Below are positions 27,457 through 36,231 of a DNA stretch of 64,000 nucleotides, piece by piece (position 1 is the stretch's first letter; each line of letters opens with the position of its first letter). The translations under genes and the position numbers were made by a program. The DNA is taken from NCBI GenBank assembly GCA_963794385.1, contig CAWCDT010000002.1, positions 186,001-250,000 on the forward strand, given 5' to 3'. The notes beneath the pieces were generated by a model. That model was given only the letters and a program-made list of their open reading frames with translations, was not told the DNA's origin and made no database searches. The DNA comes from Gaiellasilicea sp963794385. GTDB lineage: Bacteria > Actinomycetota > Thermoleophilia > Gaiellales > Gaiellaceae.

Positions 27457-28657
27457 GGGTTCCGCGGCGGCTCGACTCGGGCGCGGAGAGCCGGGCGACG
27501 TCGCTCGAGCTCTTCTTCGACCTCGTCTTCGTGTTCGCGATCACGCAGGTCTCGCATCTCCTGGTCGACCATCTGACCTGGGAGGGCGCGGCCCAGTCCG
27601 CGCTCGTCCTGCTCGTCGTCTGGTGGGGCTGGAACTACACGACGTGGTTCACGAACGAGGTCGACCTGGACTCGCTGCTGATCCGGGCCGTCCTGATCGC
27701 TCTGATGCTCGCCAGTCCTCGTGCTCGCCGTCGCGATCCCGCAGGCGTTCGGTGCGCACGGACTGCTCTTCGCAGCGGCGTACGTGACGATCCAGGTCGG
27801 GCGACAGGGGTTCCTGACCTTCGTGGCGGCGCCGCGCGGCTCGCTCGAGCGCGAGCGCTCGCTCCGGATTCTCGACTGGTTCGCTCGTCGCCGGTGTCTT
27901 CTGGGTCGCCGGCGGTCTGGCGGAGGACGGCGCACGCTGGGCGTTCTGGCTGGTGGCGCTCGCGCTCGACTACACGGCGCCGCTCGTCACGTACGCGGTG
28001 CCGTTCCGGCCGCGGCTCTCGTCGAGCGCGTGGCAGGTGGAGACGAGCCACTTCGCCGAGCGGTTCCAGCTCTTCATGATCATCGCGCTCGGCGAGTCGA
28101 TCGTCGTCACCGGCGCCACCACGACGGACGTGGGCCTGAGCACCGCGACGGTCGTCGCCTTCGGGCTCGCCTTCCTCGTCACCGCAGCCTTCTGGTGGCT
28201 CTACTTCGACTACGTCGCGAGGATCGCCGAGCGCCGGCTCGAGCTGGCCGAGAACCGCACCCAGTTGGCGCGCGACGCGTTCACGTACCTCCACGTCGTC
28301 CTCGTGGCCGGCATCATCGTCGCGGCCGTGGGCGACGAGCTCGTGATCGCCCATCCGACCGAGCGGCTCTCCGGCGCCGAGCTCGCCGCCGTCGTCGCCG
28401 GGCCGGCGCTCTACCTCTTCGGTCACGTGCTGCTGCGGCTGCGGATGACGGGCACGGTCGGCGGCCGCCGCCTCGCGGGGATGTTCGCCTGTATCGCAGT
28501 CGCGCCCGTCGGGCTCGTGGCGCCCGCCCTCGTCGTCGCCGCGCTTCTCCTCGCCGTCCTCGTCGGCGTGATCGCCGCCGAGTGGCTCGCGGCGGCGCGC
28601 CGCACGGCGCGCGGTGAGCCGACGCCGCTCGAGCGGCTCGAAGCCCGCCAGGGCTAG
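27453..28657 (+). CDS. ltrA: Low temperature requirement protein A (LtrA) family, two frameshifts
   Basis: Multi-spanning membrane protein. The family opening LELFFDLVFVFAITQVSHLL is present, followed by VVWWGWNYTTWFTNEVD. One extra base at about 27712-27718 (LMLAS to VLAVAIPQAF) and another at about 27881-27886 (DWF to LVAGVFWVAGG) split it. The last frame holds FMIIALGESIVVTGATTTD and runs to the stop. Start-to-stop length is 3n+2, consistent with two insertions and an approximately 400-residue protein. The start is unclear: no ATG/GTG in frame before 27531, CTG at 27453. Confidence 0.75.
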
Positions 28658-28718
28658 CGTCGCCGCGGGCGGCGTATCGTTCAGGTACCGCAACAACCCC
28701 AAGTGGAGGAGGTCTCCG

Positions 28719-29132
28719 ATGGCGGACACAGTGCGAGGCGTCCAGTACCACTACGTGACCGTCCCGGACGCACCGGGAGCAGGGCAGCAGGTCCTGTCGG
28801 CGCTCAGGGATCGTGGCGTGAACCTGCTCGCATTCCTCGGTTTCCCGGCTGAAGGCGGCCGGACGCAGCTCGACCTGGTCACAGAAGACCCAGACGCGTT
28901 GCGAGCGGCGGCCGAAGAGGCGGGTCTCACGCTCAGCGAGGCGAAGCAGGCGTTTCTCGTCCAGGGCGAGGATCGCGCCGGAGCGGTCGCCGACACGACG
29001 GCGAAGCTCGCCGAGGCGAACGTCAACGTCACCGCAGCAGCCGCCGTCGCCGCAGGCTCCGGGACGTTCGGGATGATCGTCTGGGTGGCGCCGGGCGACT
29101 ACGACAAGGCAGCGCAGGCGCTCGGCGCGTAG
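28719..29132 (+). CDS. ACT-domain protein
   Basis: 137 residues from ATG with a strong GGAGGAGG ribosome site at about 28706-28712. Two ACT-like halves are suggested: VTVPDAPGAGQQVLSALRDR with LLAFLGFP, then VQGEDRAGAVADTTAKLAEA with VNVTAAAAVAAGSG. It probably binds a small effector, but there is no catalytic domain. A 131-bp gap to moxR follows; it holds no further reading frame and no obvious terminator. Confidence 0.7.
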   Translation: MADTVRGVQYHYVTVPDAPGAGQQVLSALRDRGVNLLAFLGFPAEGGRTQLDLVTEDPDALRAAAEEAGLTLSEAKQAFLVQGEDRAGAVADTTAKLAEANVNVTAAAAVAAGSGTFGMIVWVAPGDYDKAAQALGA

Positions 29133-29263
29133 CGCAGCGGGCCGCAGCACACAGCTCTTCCGAGTCTCACCAAAGTCTTAGAAAGCATTCAGGCGCCTCT
29201 CAGGCCGCTCTTAGGTCGCGCGGCGACGCTTTGGCACCCCGTCACGCGACCAAGGAGTGCAGA

Positions 29264-30278
29264 GTGGCCGATCAAGCGCAGCTGAAGGCAGTCGAGGGAG
29301 GCCCCGACCACGAGGTGGTCGAGAGCGCCGTCTTCGAGATCAAACGCGTCATCGCTGGTCAGGACGAGATGCTCGAGCGCGTCTTCGTCTGCCTGCTGGC
29401 GGGAGGGCACCTCCTGATCGAGGGCGTCCCCGGCCTCGCGAAGACCTTGACGATCAAGACAGTGGCGGGCGTGCTCGGCGGGACGTTCCAGCGCGTGCAG
29501 TTCACACCCGACCTCGTCCCATCCGACCTGGTCGGCACGCGGATCTATCGCGGCAGGGAGGGGTTCGACACCGAGCTCGGCCCGGTCTTCTGCAACTTCC
29601 TCCTCGCCGACGAGATCAACCGGGCGCCCGCGAAGGTGCAGTCGGCCCTGCTCGAGGTGATGCAGGAGCGCCAGGTCACGATCGGCAAGGACACCCACGC
29701 CGTCCCGTCGCCCTTCCTCGTGATGGCGACGCAGAACCCGATCGAGTCCGAGGGCACGTACGCGCTCCCCGAGGCGCAGCTCGACCGGTTCATGCTCAAG
29801 ATCCTGGTCGACTACCCGGAGCCTGCGGACGAGCTGACGGTGATCGAGCGCGCCCTGGCCGATCCCGTTGCCGTCGAGCAGCTGCTCTCGGTCGACGACC
29901 TGGCGGAGCTTCAGTCGGCGACGCGGCGAATCTACGTCGACCCGGCGGTCTCCCGTTACGCCCTGTCGCTCGCGACGGCGACCCGGCGGCTCTCGGAGGC
30001 GGGGCTCGAGGAGCTCGCTTCGTACGTCGACTTCGGCGCGAGCCCGCGCGGCCCCATCAACCTCGTCGCTCGGGGCGCGGGCGCTCGCGCTCCTGCGCGG
30101 CCGCCGCTACGTGCTGCCGCAGGACGTGCGCGAGCTCGCCAAGGACGTGCTGCGCCACCGGATGGTGCTCAGCTACGAGGCGCTCGCGGAAGGCGTCGAC
30201 GCCGACCGCGTGCTCGACCGCGTGCTCGAGACGATCGCGATGCCGCAGCTCGAGCTGGCGCGGGAGCACGCCGCATGA
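29264..30278 (+). CDS. moxR: MoxR family AAA+ ATPase, frameshifted near the C terminus
   Basis: Starts GTG 29264 with AAGGAG 6 nt upstream. AAA+ motifs: Walker A GVPGLAKTLTIKTVAG, Walker B FLLADEINRAPAKVQSALLE, sensor VMATQNPIESEGTYALPEAQ. At 30064-30072 one extra base breaks the frame within the lid domain (after PRGPINLV). The correct frame continues LGARALALLRGRRYVLPQDV to the stop at 30278. Corrected length is 337. MoxR chaperones act with DUF58 and VWA partners, which follow. Confidence 0.87.
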
Positions 30279-31208
30279 GCACCGTCGCCACGCTTCGTCC
30301 GGCCCGCACCCCCGGCCGTCCCGGCCCGGGCCCTGTGCCGGCGGCGCTCCTGCGCAAGGTCAACCTGACCGTCCGCCGCCGCATCGACGGGCTGCTCGCC
30401 GGCGACCACCGCTCGTGGGCGCACGGCGACGGCACCGAGCTCGCCCAGGTACGTCCCTACGTCCCGGGCGACGACGTCCGCCTGATCGACTGGAACGTGA
30501 CCGCCCGCACCGACGAGCCGCACGTCCGCGTCAACGTCGCCGAGCGGGCGGTCGAGACCTGGCTGCTGCTCGACACGTCGGCCTCGATGACCTTCGGGAC
30601 GGCAGACCGGCGCAAGTGGGACGTCGCCGAGGGCGTCTCGCTCGCGCTCGGCCACTTCGCCGTCCGCCGCGGCAACCGGCTCGCGGTCGCCACCTTCGGC
30701 GACCGCAACCCGATCAGCTCGCCGGCCCGGCAGGGCAACCGTGGCCTGCTGGCCCTGCTGCTCGCGCTGAGACAGGAGCCCGATCTCGAGCCCGGTCGGA
30801 CCGACCTCGCTCGGCGCGGCGCTCGCCCGGCTCGGCCGGCTCGCGCGCCGCCGCGCCGTCGTGGTCGTCGTCTCGGACTTCCGCGGCCCGCGCGACTGGC
30901 GTCCCCACCTGCTGCAGCTCGCCTCGCGGCACGACGTCGTCGCGATCGAGATCCGCGACCCGCGCGAGCAGGAGCTCCCGGACGTCGGCGACATCTGGGT
31001 CGTCGACCCCGAGACGGGGCGCCAGCTCCGGGTCGACACACGCAGCCGCAAGCTGCGACAGCGCTTCGGCGACGTCGCGGCCGCCGAACGCGAGGAACTC
31101 GTCCGCGAGCTGCGCTCGCTCGGCGTTCCCCACCTGACCCTGTCCACCTCCGGCGACTGGCTGCGCCGGCTCGTCGGCTTCGTCGAGACCGAGGGGAGGC
31201 GGCGATGA
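30275..31208 (+). CDS. DUF58 domain protein, frameshifted
   Basis: ATG overlaps the moxR stop. The DUF58 core is clear: DGTELAQVRPYVPGDDVRLI, then DWNVTARTDEPHVR and the VWA-like strand WLLLDTSASMTFG. One extra base at about 30800-30811 shifts the frame. The true frame continues LGAALARLGRLARRRAVVVV, then SDFRGPRDW, to the stop at 31208. Corrected length is 310 residues. It is the usual partner of MoxR. Confidence 0.82.
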
Positions 31209-32179
31209 CCTTCGCCTGGCCCATCGCCCTCAGCGGCCTGGCGCTGGTCGGGCTGGTGCTCCTCGCGTACGTCGTCGCGCAGCGGCGCCGCCGGCGCTAC
31301 GTCGTCCGCTTCACGAACCTCGACCTGCTGGAGAACGTCGTCGCCGACTCGCCGCGCTGGCGCCGCCACGTGCCGGCGGCCCTGACTCTGCTCGCCCTGA
31401 GTGCGCTCGTGGTCGGGATCGCTCGGCCGCAGGTGGCGATGGCCGTGCCCCGCGAGGAGGCGACGGTGATCCTCGCGATGGACAGCTCCGGCTCGATGGA
31501 GGCGACCGACGTGGAGCCGACCCGCATGGTCGCCGCGCGGGAGGCGGCGAGCTCGTTCGTCGAGGGGCTGCCCGACGGCTTCCGTGTCGGCGTCGTGTCG
31601 TTCTCGAACGAAGCAGACGTCGTCGTGCCGCCGACCTCCGACCGCGAGGAGGCGCTGCGTGGCCTGAGCACGCTGCGGGCCGACAACGGGACGGCGCTCG
31701 GCGACGCGATCGCGCGCTCCGTCGACCTCGGCGTCTCGAGCCTGGACGAGCAACTCGCCGCCGCGGACGAGGAGACGCCGCTCGTCGTCCTCCTCCTCTC
31801 CGACGGGGCGAACACGACCGGCGACTACGAGCCGCTCGAGGCGGCACAGAAGGCGGCCGACGCCGGGGTGCCCGTCTACACGGTCGCCCTGGGCACCGAC
31901 GCGGGCACCGTGGAGGGCCCGGACGGCTTCGGCGGCACCCGGACGATCCGCGTCCCGCCCGACCCGGAGACGCTGTCCCAGGTCGCGGAGCAGACCGGCG
32001 GCACGTTCTTCGAGGCCGCCGACGAGGACGCCCTGCGGAGCGTCTACGACGAGATCGGCTCGCAGGTCGGCGTCGAGGAGGAGCAGCGCGAGCTGACCGT
32101 CCTCTTCACCGCGGCCGGCGCGGCCCTGCTTCTCCTCGGGGGAGCGCTCTCGACGCTCTGGTTCGGGCGGATCCCGTGA
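31205..32179 (+). CDS. VWA-domain membrane protein (BatA-like)
   Basis: 324 residues, ATG overlapping the DUF58 stop. There are two N-terminal transmembrane helices (about 5-25 and 58-76), a von Willebrand A domain with MIDAS motif ILAMDSSGSMEATD and distal LLLSDGANTTGDY, and a C-terminal helix (AAGAALLLLGGALSTLWF). Together with MoxR and DUF58 it forms the common MoxR-VWA system, probably an envelope stress or metal-insertion apparatus. Confidence 0.88.
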   Translation: MTFAWPIALSGLALVGLVLLAYVVAQRRRRRYVVRFTNLDLLENVVADSPRWRRHVPAALTLLALSALVVGIARPQVAMAVPREEATVILAMDSSGSMEATDVEPTRMVAAREAASSFVEGLPDGFRVGVVSFSNEADVVVPPTSDREEALRGLSTLRADNGTALGDAIARSVDLGVSSLDEQLAAADEETPLVVLLLSDGANTTGDYEPLEAAQKAADAGVPVYTVALGTDAGTVEGPDGFGGTRTIRVPPDPETLSQVAEQTGGTFFEAADEDALRSVYDEIGSQVGVEEEQRELTVLFTAAGAALLLLGGALSTLWFGRIP

Positions 32180-32207
32180 CCCGACGACCCGAAGGGAGGT
32201 GAGGACC

Positions 32208-32477
32208 ATGGAAGAGAAGGCGCGCACCCTCAACGTGCGTCCGCTGCTCGTCGCCCTGGCTGTGCTGGCCGCGGCCGCCTCGATCTGGGCGGCGACCGCA
32301 CTCGCCGGAGGTGGCTCGTCCACCTCGAACGAGCCTGAGACGAGCAGCTATCCGACCACCGTCTACGTCCAGGCGGAGGATGACGGCGCAGCACCCGCCA
32401 GGGGCGACTGCCCGGAGGACGGCGGCGGTTCCGGCGGCGAGGACGGCTCGAGCGATTCGAGCCCGAACGACCTCTAG
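32208..32477 (+). CDS. Small exported or anchored Ser/Gly/Asp-rich protein
   Basis: 89 residues from ATG 32208, preceded by GGGAGG at 32194-32199. An in-frame GTG at 32199 is less likely. One hydrophobic helix (VRPLLVALAVLAAAASIWAA) is followed by a disordered acidic tail (DGGGSGGEDGSSDSSPNDL). It contains a single Cys. It probably ends the moxR operon. Function unknown. Confidence 0.6.
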   Translation: MEEKARTLNVRPLLVALAVLAAAASIWAATALAGGGSSTSNEPETSSYPTTVYVQAEDDGAAPARGDCPEDGGGSGGEDGSSDSSPNDL

Positions 32478-32806
32478 ATGGTTGATCGGTAATTGGCGTG
32501 CCCGCGGGGCCGATCCAGACCAAGCTGGGGGCCGCACTCGGCCGCAGTCAAGGCTGGTTGCCTTGGCAAGGTCGAGGGTGGCTCCCAGCGCCGTGTCTGG
32601 GTCGTCATCCGCGAGTGCGGTAATTGCCGATCGAATCGATCTAGCCGGAGGCCGGGTCCGGAGCGGCGACGGTCGCTCCGGGGCCCGGTGCCCCGCGTCT
32701 GCGGCGCCGATCCCGATCCTGCCCACGCGCACGCGAGTTAGAACCCGCGGGGAGGAATCCGCTCCGGAGCGGCGGAGGATCGCTGAGCCCTCCCTTGCGC
32801 AGACAG
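32478..32806. other. Intergenic region without a credible gene
   Basis: About 330 bp between the moxR operon and the SOS promoter. Contents seen: two diverged copies of a GATCGGTAATTGGC-like segment in inverted orientation (around 32484 and 32620), and a long GC hairpin at 32652-32688. No reading frame here shows protein-like composition. Confidence 0.6.
32652..32688 (+). terminator. Strong GC hairpin, possible terminator of the moxR operon
   Basis: The left arm CCGGGTCCGGAGCG pairs with the right arm CGCTCCGGGGCCCGG, with one bulged base and a loop of about 8 nt. No T-run follows, so it would be a non-canonical terminator. The position between two + operons fits. Confidence 0.4.
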
Positions 32807-32846
32807 TTGACAGGAACATACGTTCTGGTATAGAACATACGTTCCC
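32807..32846 (+). promoter_or_regulatory. SOS promoter with two LexA boxes upstream of imuB
   Basis: A perfect -35 TTGACA (32807-32812) and a -10 TATAGA (32829-32834) are 16 bp apart. Two identical 12-bp boxes GAACATACGTTC lie at 32814-32825 (spacer) and 32833-32844 (across the -10 and start site). They match the actinobacterial LexA consensus GAAC-N4-GTTC. The imuB ATG at 32847 falls within a few bases of the expected start site, so the mRNA would be leaderless and tightly repressed. Confidence 0.92.
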
Positions 32847-34031
32847 ATGATCGCCTGTTTGCTCATTCCCGGCTTCGAGTTGCGCGCAGCGCTGCGGGAG
32901 AAGCCGAGGCTGGCGCTCGAGCCCGCCGCGCTCGCGCCGCTGCCGGGCACGGAGCCGCTCGTCGGCCCGGTCACCGCCGCCGCCGAGCTGGCGGGCGTGC
33001 AGCCGGGGATGCGAATGGGAGAGGCGCTCGCGATGTGCCCGCGGCTCGTGCTCGTCGAGCAGGATCCGGGAGCGGTCGAGCGCGAGTGGGAGGGAGTGCT
33101 GCGTCGGCTCGAGGACTCCGGCTTCGCGGTCGATCCCGAAGAGCCGGGCCGCGTCTACTTCGAGACGAAGGGAGTCGAGCGGCTGTACGGAGGCCTGGTG
33201 CCGGCGCTCGAGCGGGCGCTCGCCTCGGTCGGGGCTGCCTGGGATCCGCGCGTCGGCGCCGCGCAGCGCCGGTTCGCCGCTCTCGCGGCGGCGAGCGTCG
33301 CGCGTCTCGGGCAGGCGCTCGTCGTGTCGGCCGGCAACGAGGAGGACTTCCTGGCGCCTCTGCCGCTCTCGCTCCTGCCGCTCCCGGCCGATCGCTACGC
33401 GGAGCTGGAGGGCCTGGGCGTGCGCCGGCTTGGGGAGCTGGCCGCCCTGCCCGGGGGAGCAGTCGCGGAGCGGCTCGGCCGGGAGGGCCGGCAGGCGTGG
33501 GGGCTTGCGCGCGGCGGGGAGAAGGGCCGCGTGCACGGGCGGCGGCAGGCGGCCGAGCTCGCCGAGGCGCTCGAGTTTCCGGAGGCGGTCGGGAACGAGC
33601 TGACGCTCCGGCGCGCGTTCGGGGCGCTGCTCGACCGGCTGCTGGCGCGGCCGGAGCGGGCGGGGCGGCCGCTGCGGAAGGCGGCGCTCTCGGCGCGGCT
33701 CGTCGGCGGTGGCTCCTGGCGGCGGACCGTGACCTTGCGTGAGCCGACGGCCGAGCGGCCGCGGCTTCGCGCGGCTCTGGGGCCCAAGTTGCTCGAGATC
33801 CCGGGGCCCGTCCTCGAGTTGCGCCTGGAGGCGGTCGAGCTCTCGGCCTCGGTCGGGCAGCAGCTGGAGCTCGTCAAGCCGGTCGGCGACGAGCTGAACG
33901 CGCGCCTGAGCGACGGGTTGCGCCAGGTGCGCGCGAGCACCGGCTCCGGCTCGGTCGTCGCGGTCGTGGAGGTGGCGCCGTGGTCGCGGATTCCCGAATC
34001 CAGGGCGCTGTTCGTTCCTCGAGACGAATGA
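32847..34031 (+). CDS. imuB: ImuB, inactive Y-family polymerase homologue of the mutasome
   Basis: 394 residues from ATG. The Y-family fold is recognisable (AAELAGVQPGMRMGEALAMC, GVERLYGG, LEGLGVRRLGELAALPG), but the catalytic N-terminal Asp is missing: the protein starts MIACLLIPGFELRAAL where Pol IV has D-x-D. QQLELV in the little-finger part resembles the beta-clamp motif. ImuB acts as the clamp adaptor for DnaE2 in SOS mutagenesis. No imuA' gene is present. Confidence 0.93.
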   Translation: MIACLLIPGFELRAALREKPRLALEPAALAPLPGTEPLVGPVTAAAELAGVQPGMRMGEALAMCPRLVLVEQDPGAVEREWEGVLRRLEDSGFAVDPEEPGRVYFETKGVERLYGGLVPALERALASVGAAWDPRVGAAQRRFAALAAASVARLGQALVVSAGNEEDFLAPLPLSLLPLPADRYAELEGLGVRRLGELAALPGGAVAERLGREGRQAWGLARGGEKGRVHGRRQAAELAEALEFPEAVGNELTLRRAFGALLDRLLARPERAGRPLRKAALSARLVGGGSWRRTVTLREPTAERPRLRAALGPKLLEIPGPVLELRLEAVELSASVGQQLELVKPVGDELNARLSDGLRQVRASTGSGSVVAVVEVAPWSRIPESRALFVPRDE

Positions 34032-34121
34032 CATCGAGAAAAGACCCCGTGGCCGGAGGGCGATTCATTCGCCCGCAGGCTCGGAGCGAATCCAGCGCGG
34101 CCTACGCAGAAGGAGGGGGCC

Positions 34122-34148
34122 CACGGGGGAACCATGGGTTCCCCCGTG
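34122..34148. other. Perfect 12-bp inverted repeat between imuB and the DUF6504 gene
   Basis: CACGGGGGAACC and its exact reverse complement flank the trinucleotide ATG. This would form a very stable hairpin in the imuB mRNA. No T-run follows. It may attenuate or protect the transcript, or be another mobile palindrome. A smaller hairpin GGGCGA-TTCAT-TCGCCC lies just upstream, at about 34058-34074. Confidence 0.6.
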
Positions 34149-34189
34149 CTAGTACCGCGGGACGAATAAACGCTCCACGACCGGCGTTG

Positions 34190-34393
34190 GTGGAAGCCAG
34201 TCCGGTCGGCGTGCCCGTGCGGGTGAATCGCGAGACGGTCGCGCTCGTGCGGGAGGAGTGGCGGGTCGTCGACCGCTGGTGGACGGAGGAGCCGCTCGAC
34301 CGCCGCTACTTCGACCTCGTGCTCGAGTCGGGCCGGAACGCGTGCGTCTTCCGCGACGAGGAAGCCGGATGCTGGTTCTCTCAGCGCGCGTGA
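34190..34393 (+). CDS. DUF6504-like small protein of the imuB/dnaE2 locus
   Basis: The conserved part VALVREEWRVVDRWWTEEPL, then DRRYFDLVLESG and CVFRDEEAGCWFSQRA, is the small domain found beside or fused to ImuB in actinobacteria. The start is uncertain: GTG 34190 gives 67 residues, and the same frame is open back to 33980 inside imuB. It likely works with the mutasome. It ends 6 bp before palindrome copy 4. Confidence 0.7.
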   Translation: MEASPVGVPVRVNRETVALVREEWRVVDRWWTEEPLDRRYFDLVLESGRNACVFRDEEAGCWFSQRA

Positions 34394-34398
34394 GCGAT

Positions 34399-34423
34399 GC
34401 CAAGTAACAGACTGTTACTTGGG
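34399..34423. repeat. Palindromic repeat copy 4
   Basis: Perfect 11-bp arms around A. It lies between the convergent DUF6504 gene (+, ends TGA 34393) and the TfoX-like gene (-), whose final Lys and TAA (34415-34417) are inside the repeat. Confidence 0.9.
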
Positions 34424-34732
34424 ACGGAGGGCGTGCTCGGCGAACGACTCCCACTCCGCAGCGTGCGCCTCCGGTACGACCACCCACTCCTTGAACGGCC
34501 GCCCCTTCCCGGAGGGGTCGAAGAGGTGCGCGCCATCGAGCGCCAGCGCGCGGGCATGCGCGTCGGGGTCGGGGAGCTTGAAGGTCATGGCGCCGTCGCT
34601 CCGCGAGAAGCCGATCACCATCTTCCCGCCCCGCTTCACGCAAGGCATGCCCATCATCTGCGACGGCTCGACGTCGTCGTTCCGGGCGCAGAGGTCGTCG
34701 ACGAGCTCCTCGTAGCGCTGCCGCGCGTCCAC
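34415..34732 (-). CDS. TfoX N-terminal-domain-like protein
   Basis: 105 residues from ATG. It matches the small TfoX-N fold: RYEELVDDLCARND, MMGMPCVKRGGKMVIGFS, MTFKLPDPDAHARAL, FDPSGKGRPFKEWVVVP. The competence role of TfoX is not implied; such stand-alone proteins are of unknown function. It is the only intact gene of the reverse-strand patch that splits the mutasome locus. Confidence 0.75.
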   Translation of the reverse strand: MDARQRYEELVDDLCARNDDVEPSQMMGMPCVKRGGKMVIGFSRSDGAMTFKLPDPDAHARALALDGAHLFDPSGKGRPFKEWVVVPEAHAAEWESFAEHALRPK

Positions 34733-34752
34733 GCGCCGAGTCTACGCCTGGA

Positions 34753-35403
34753 TCACGAGCTGTGTGCGGGCGTCTCAGCCGTCGGAGGCTGCTCGGAGAA
34801 GTCTGCGCAGACGAGATCGAGACGCAGGCCGACGGACAGGCCGAGCTCGCGGAGCTCCTCGGGCTCGTAGAGACGCAGTGGAACGAATCCCGACTGCGAT
34901 CCGTGTAGTAGAGCGTCGTTCGCAGGCGGTTCCCTCGATGCGCCTGCTCTCACTCACGCCGCGGTTGTCTCCTCGGCCCTGGTGCGTGCGGAAGAACGCA
35001 GGGGTGTAGAGATCGAGCACGAGTGTGTCTTTGTCTTTGCACCCATCGACGCGAAGACGTCGGCGTTCGTCTCGTAGTCGAACGAGCGGAAGCTGGCCCA
35101 CATGCAGATCACGGCAGAGAACGAGCGCGAAACCTCATCCAGCCGCCGCACGTCGACCTCGTGGACATCGACGCCGCAGGCACGCGCTTCGGCGGCGACA
35201 GAGGGGTCGCGCTCGACTGCGGTCACGCGATACGAGTGCCTCGCGAGCGCTTGCGCGTGTCGGCCGAAGCCGCAGGGAACGTCGAGAACCGTAGACGGAG
35301 GCGATGGCAGCACCCGGAAGAGGAAGTCGACCTCGCGCGCAGTCTCCGCAGAGTCGCGTCGTCAGAACGTCGCGAACCATGCCGGCGAGAAGGTCGGCTC
35401 CAC
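34753..35403 (-). pseudogene. Degraded class I SAM-dependent methyltransferase
   Basis: The frame from GTG 35403 reads MEPTFSPAWFATF, then hits TGA (35362-35364). It resumes in the same frame as SAETAREVDFLFRVLPSPPS with SAM motif I TVLDVPCGFGRHAQALA and AVICMWASFRSFDYETNADV. Around 35045 the frame is lost and picked up as LVLDLYTPAFFRTHQGRGDN, and near 34890 again as FVPLRLYEPEELRELGLSV. One stop and at least two shifts of mixed sign mark real decay. Confidence 0.8.
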
Positions 35404-35412
35404 GACGTCGAG

Positions 35413-35670
35413 CTAGGCGGGCTCCTGGTGGAAAGCCGCCCGTGCCGCCGCGAGCTCTCCTCGTCGCGGGCGGCGTGGAGTGCGCGGACGAAGTCGCGGA
35501 AGCCGCAGGTCGGCGCGTGGACGTTCAGGAAACGCGCCTCCTCGGACGCGGTGGGCGCGAACGTGTGCGGCACGTTAGGCGGCACCTGCACACAAGAGCT
35601 GGCGGTGGCGCGCAGCTGCTGACCGCCGGCCGTGACCTCGAGCGCACGGCGAGGACGTAGATACGATCGG
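35413..35670 (-). pseudogene. Cupin-domain remnant lacking its N terminus
   Basis: A broken cupin: YVLA, a shift, then ALEVTAGGQQLRATASSCVQ, VPPNVPHTFAPT and FLNVHAPTCGFRDFVRALHA. A last shift then leads to ELAAARAAFHQEPA-stop (35413-35415). The metal-binding HxH strand expected upstream is absent. It resembles the next cupin gene and may be its decayed tandem duplicate. Confidence 0.65.
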
Positions 35671-35739
35671 GTGAGCCGGTTCAGATGCCTTGGCAGCCGG
35701 CTCGTCCCTCACCTCGATTCGAATCTCGTCCCGTCGACG

Positions 35740-36231
35740 TCAGCGAGCAGGCCCCTCACCGACGCTGACGATCGGCGAGTACTCGCCGTCCGGTCCATCG
35801 GCCGGGTCGGCCGCCGTCCGCAGGCGGATCCTCGGAGTCGAAGCCGGGCGTCACACCGCGCAGGTAGTCGGCGAAGCCGCCGCCGGGAGCGTGGAAGTTG
35901 AGGTAGCGCACTTCCGCATCGCTCCCGTTGCGGAAGCCGTGGACGACGAGCGGCGGCGCAAGCACGAGCGATCCGGCTGGAAGAACGGTCTCGCGCCGCT
36001 CGGGGCCGACCAGGACCGTCAGCTCGCCCGCGAGGACGAAGAAGAGATCGCTGTGGTTGCGGTGCACATGCGGGCTCGCACCGTCGAGGCCGGCGCCCAT
36101 TCGAGACCACGGGCGCACAGCTCATCGTGGTCGCAGAGAATCTCGAGCCGCCGGTTCTCGGAGTCGCGAACGACCTCGCCCTCGCCGGGGCGTAGGAGGA
36201 GCGGTTGGGCTACGTCGAGCTCCATTGCCAT
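35740..36231 (-). CDS. Cupin-domain protein, probably frameshifted
   Basis: ATG 36231 opens MAMELDVAQPLLLRPGEGEV. At about 36115 the frame changes (here one base missing), then SRMGAGLDGASPHVHRNHSD, LFFVLAGELTVLVGPERRET, VVHGFRNGSDAEVRYLNFHA. The HxH...E metal motif of cupins is present. Another shift near 35800 is likely before the stop at 35740-35742. Its first 27 bp overlap the 5' end of dnaE2 on the other strand. Confidence 0.6.

Noticed and set aside
29133..29263. Regulatory RNA or terminator between the ACT gene and moxR
   Set aside because: Only short imperfect repeats (CTTAG, CAGGC) are visible; no convincing hairpin or promoter could be drawn.
17708..30811. Programmed +1 frameshifting as the explanation of the broken genes
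   Set aside because: The sites lack a common slippery codon and an adjacent zero-frame stop like the prfB signal, and non-essential genes are hit preferentially. It is kept only as an outside possibility in the findings.
34400..34422. The palindrome as a canonical bidirectional intrinsic terminator
   Set aside because: The arms are AT-rich with a 1-nt centre, there is no T-run on either side, and one copy is tolerated inside the translated dnaE2 gene.
35690..35740. Possible tRNA T-arm around GATTCGAATC
   Set aside because: The flanking bases do not form a T-stem, and no acceptor or anticodon arms can be drawn; the region reads as a decayed cupin gene.
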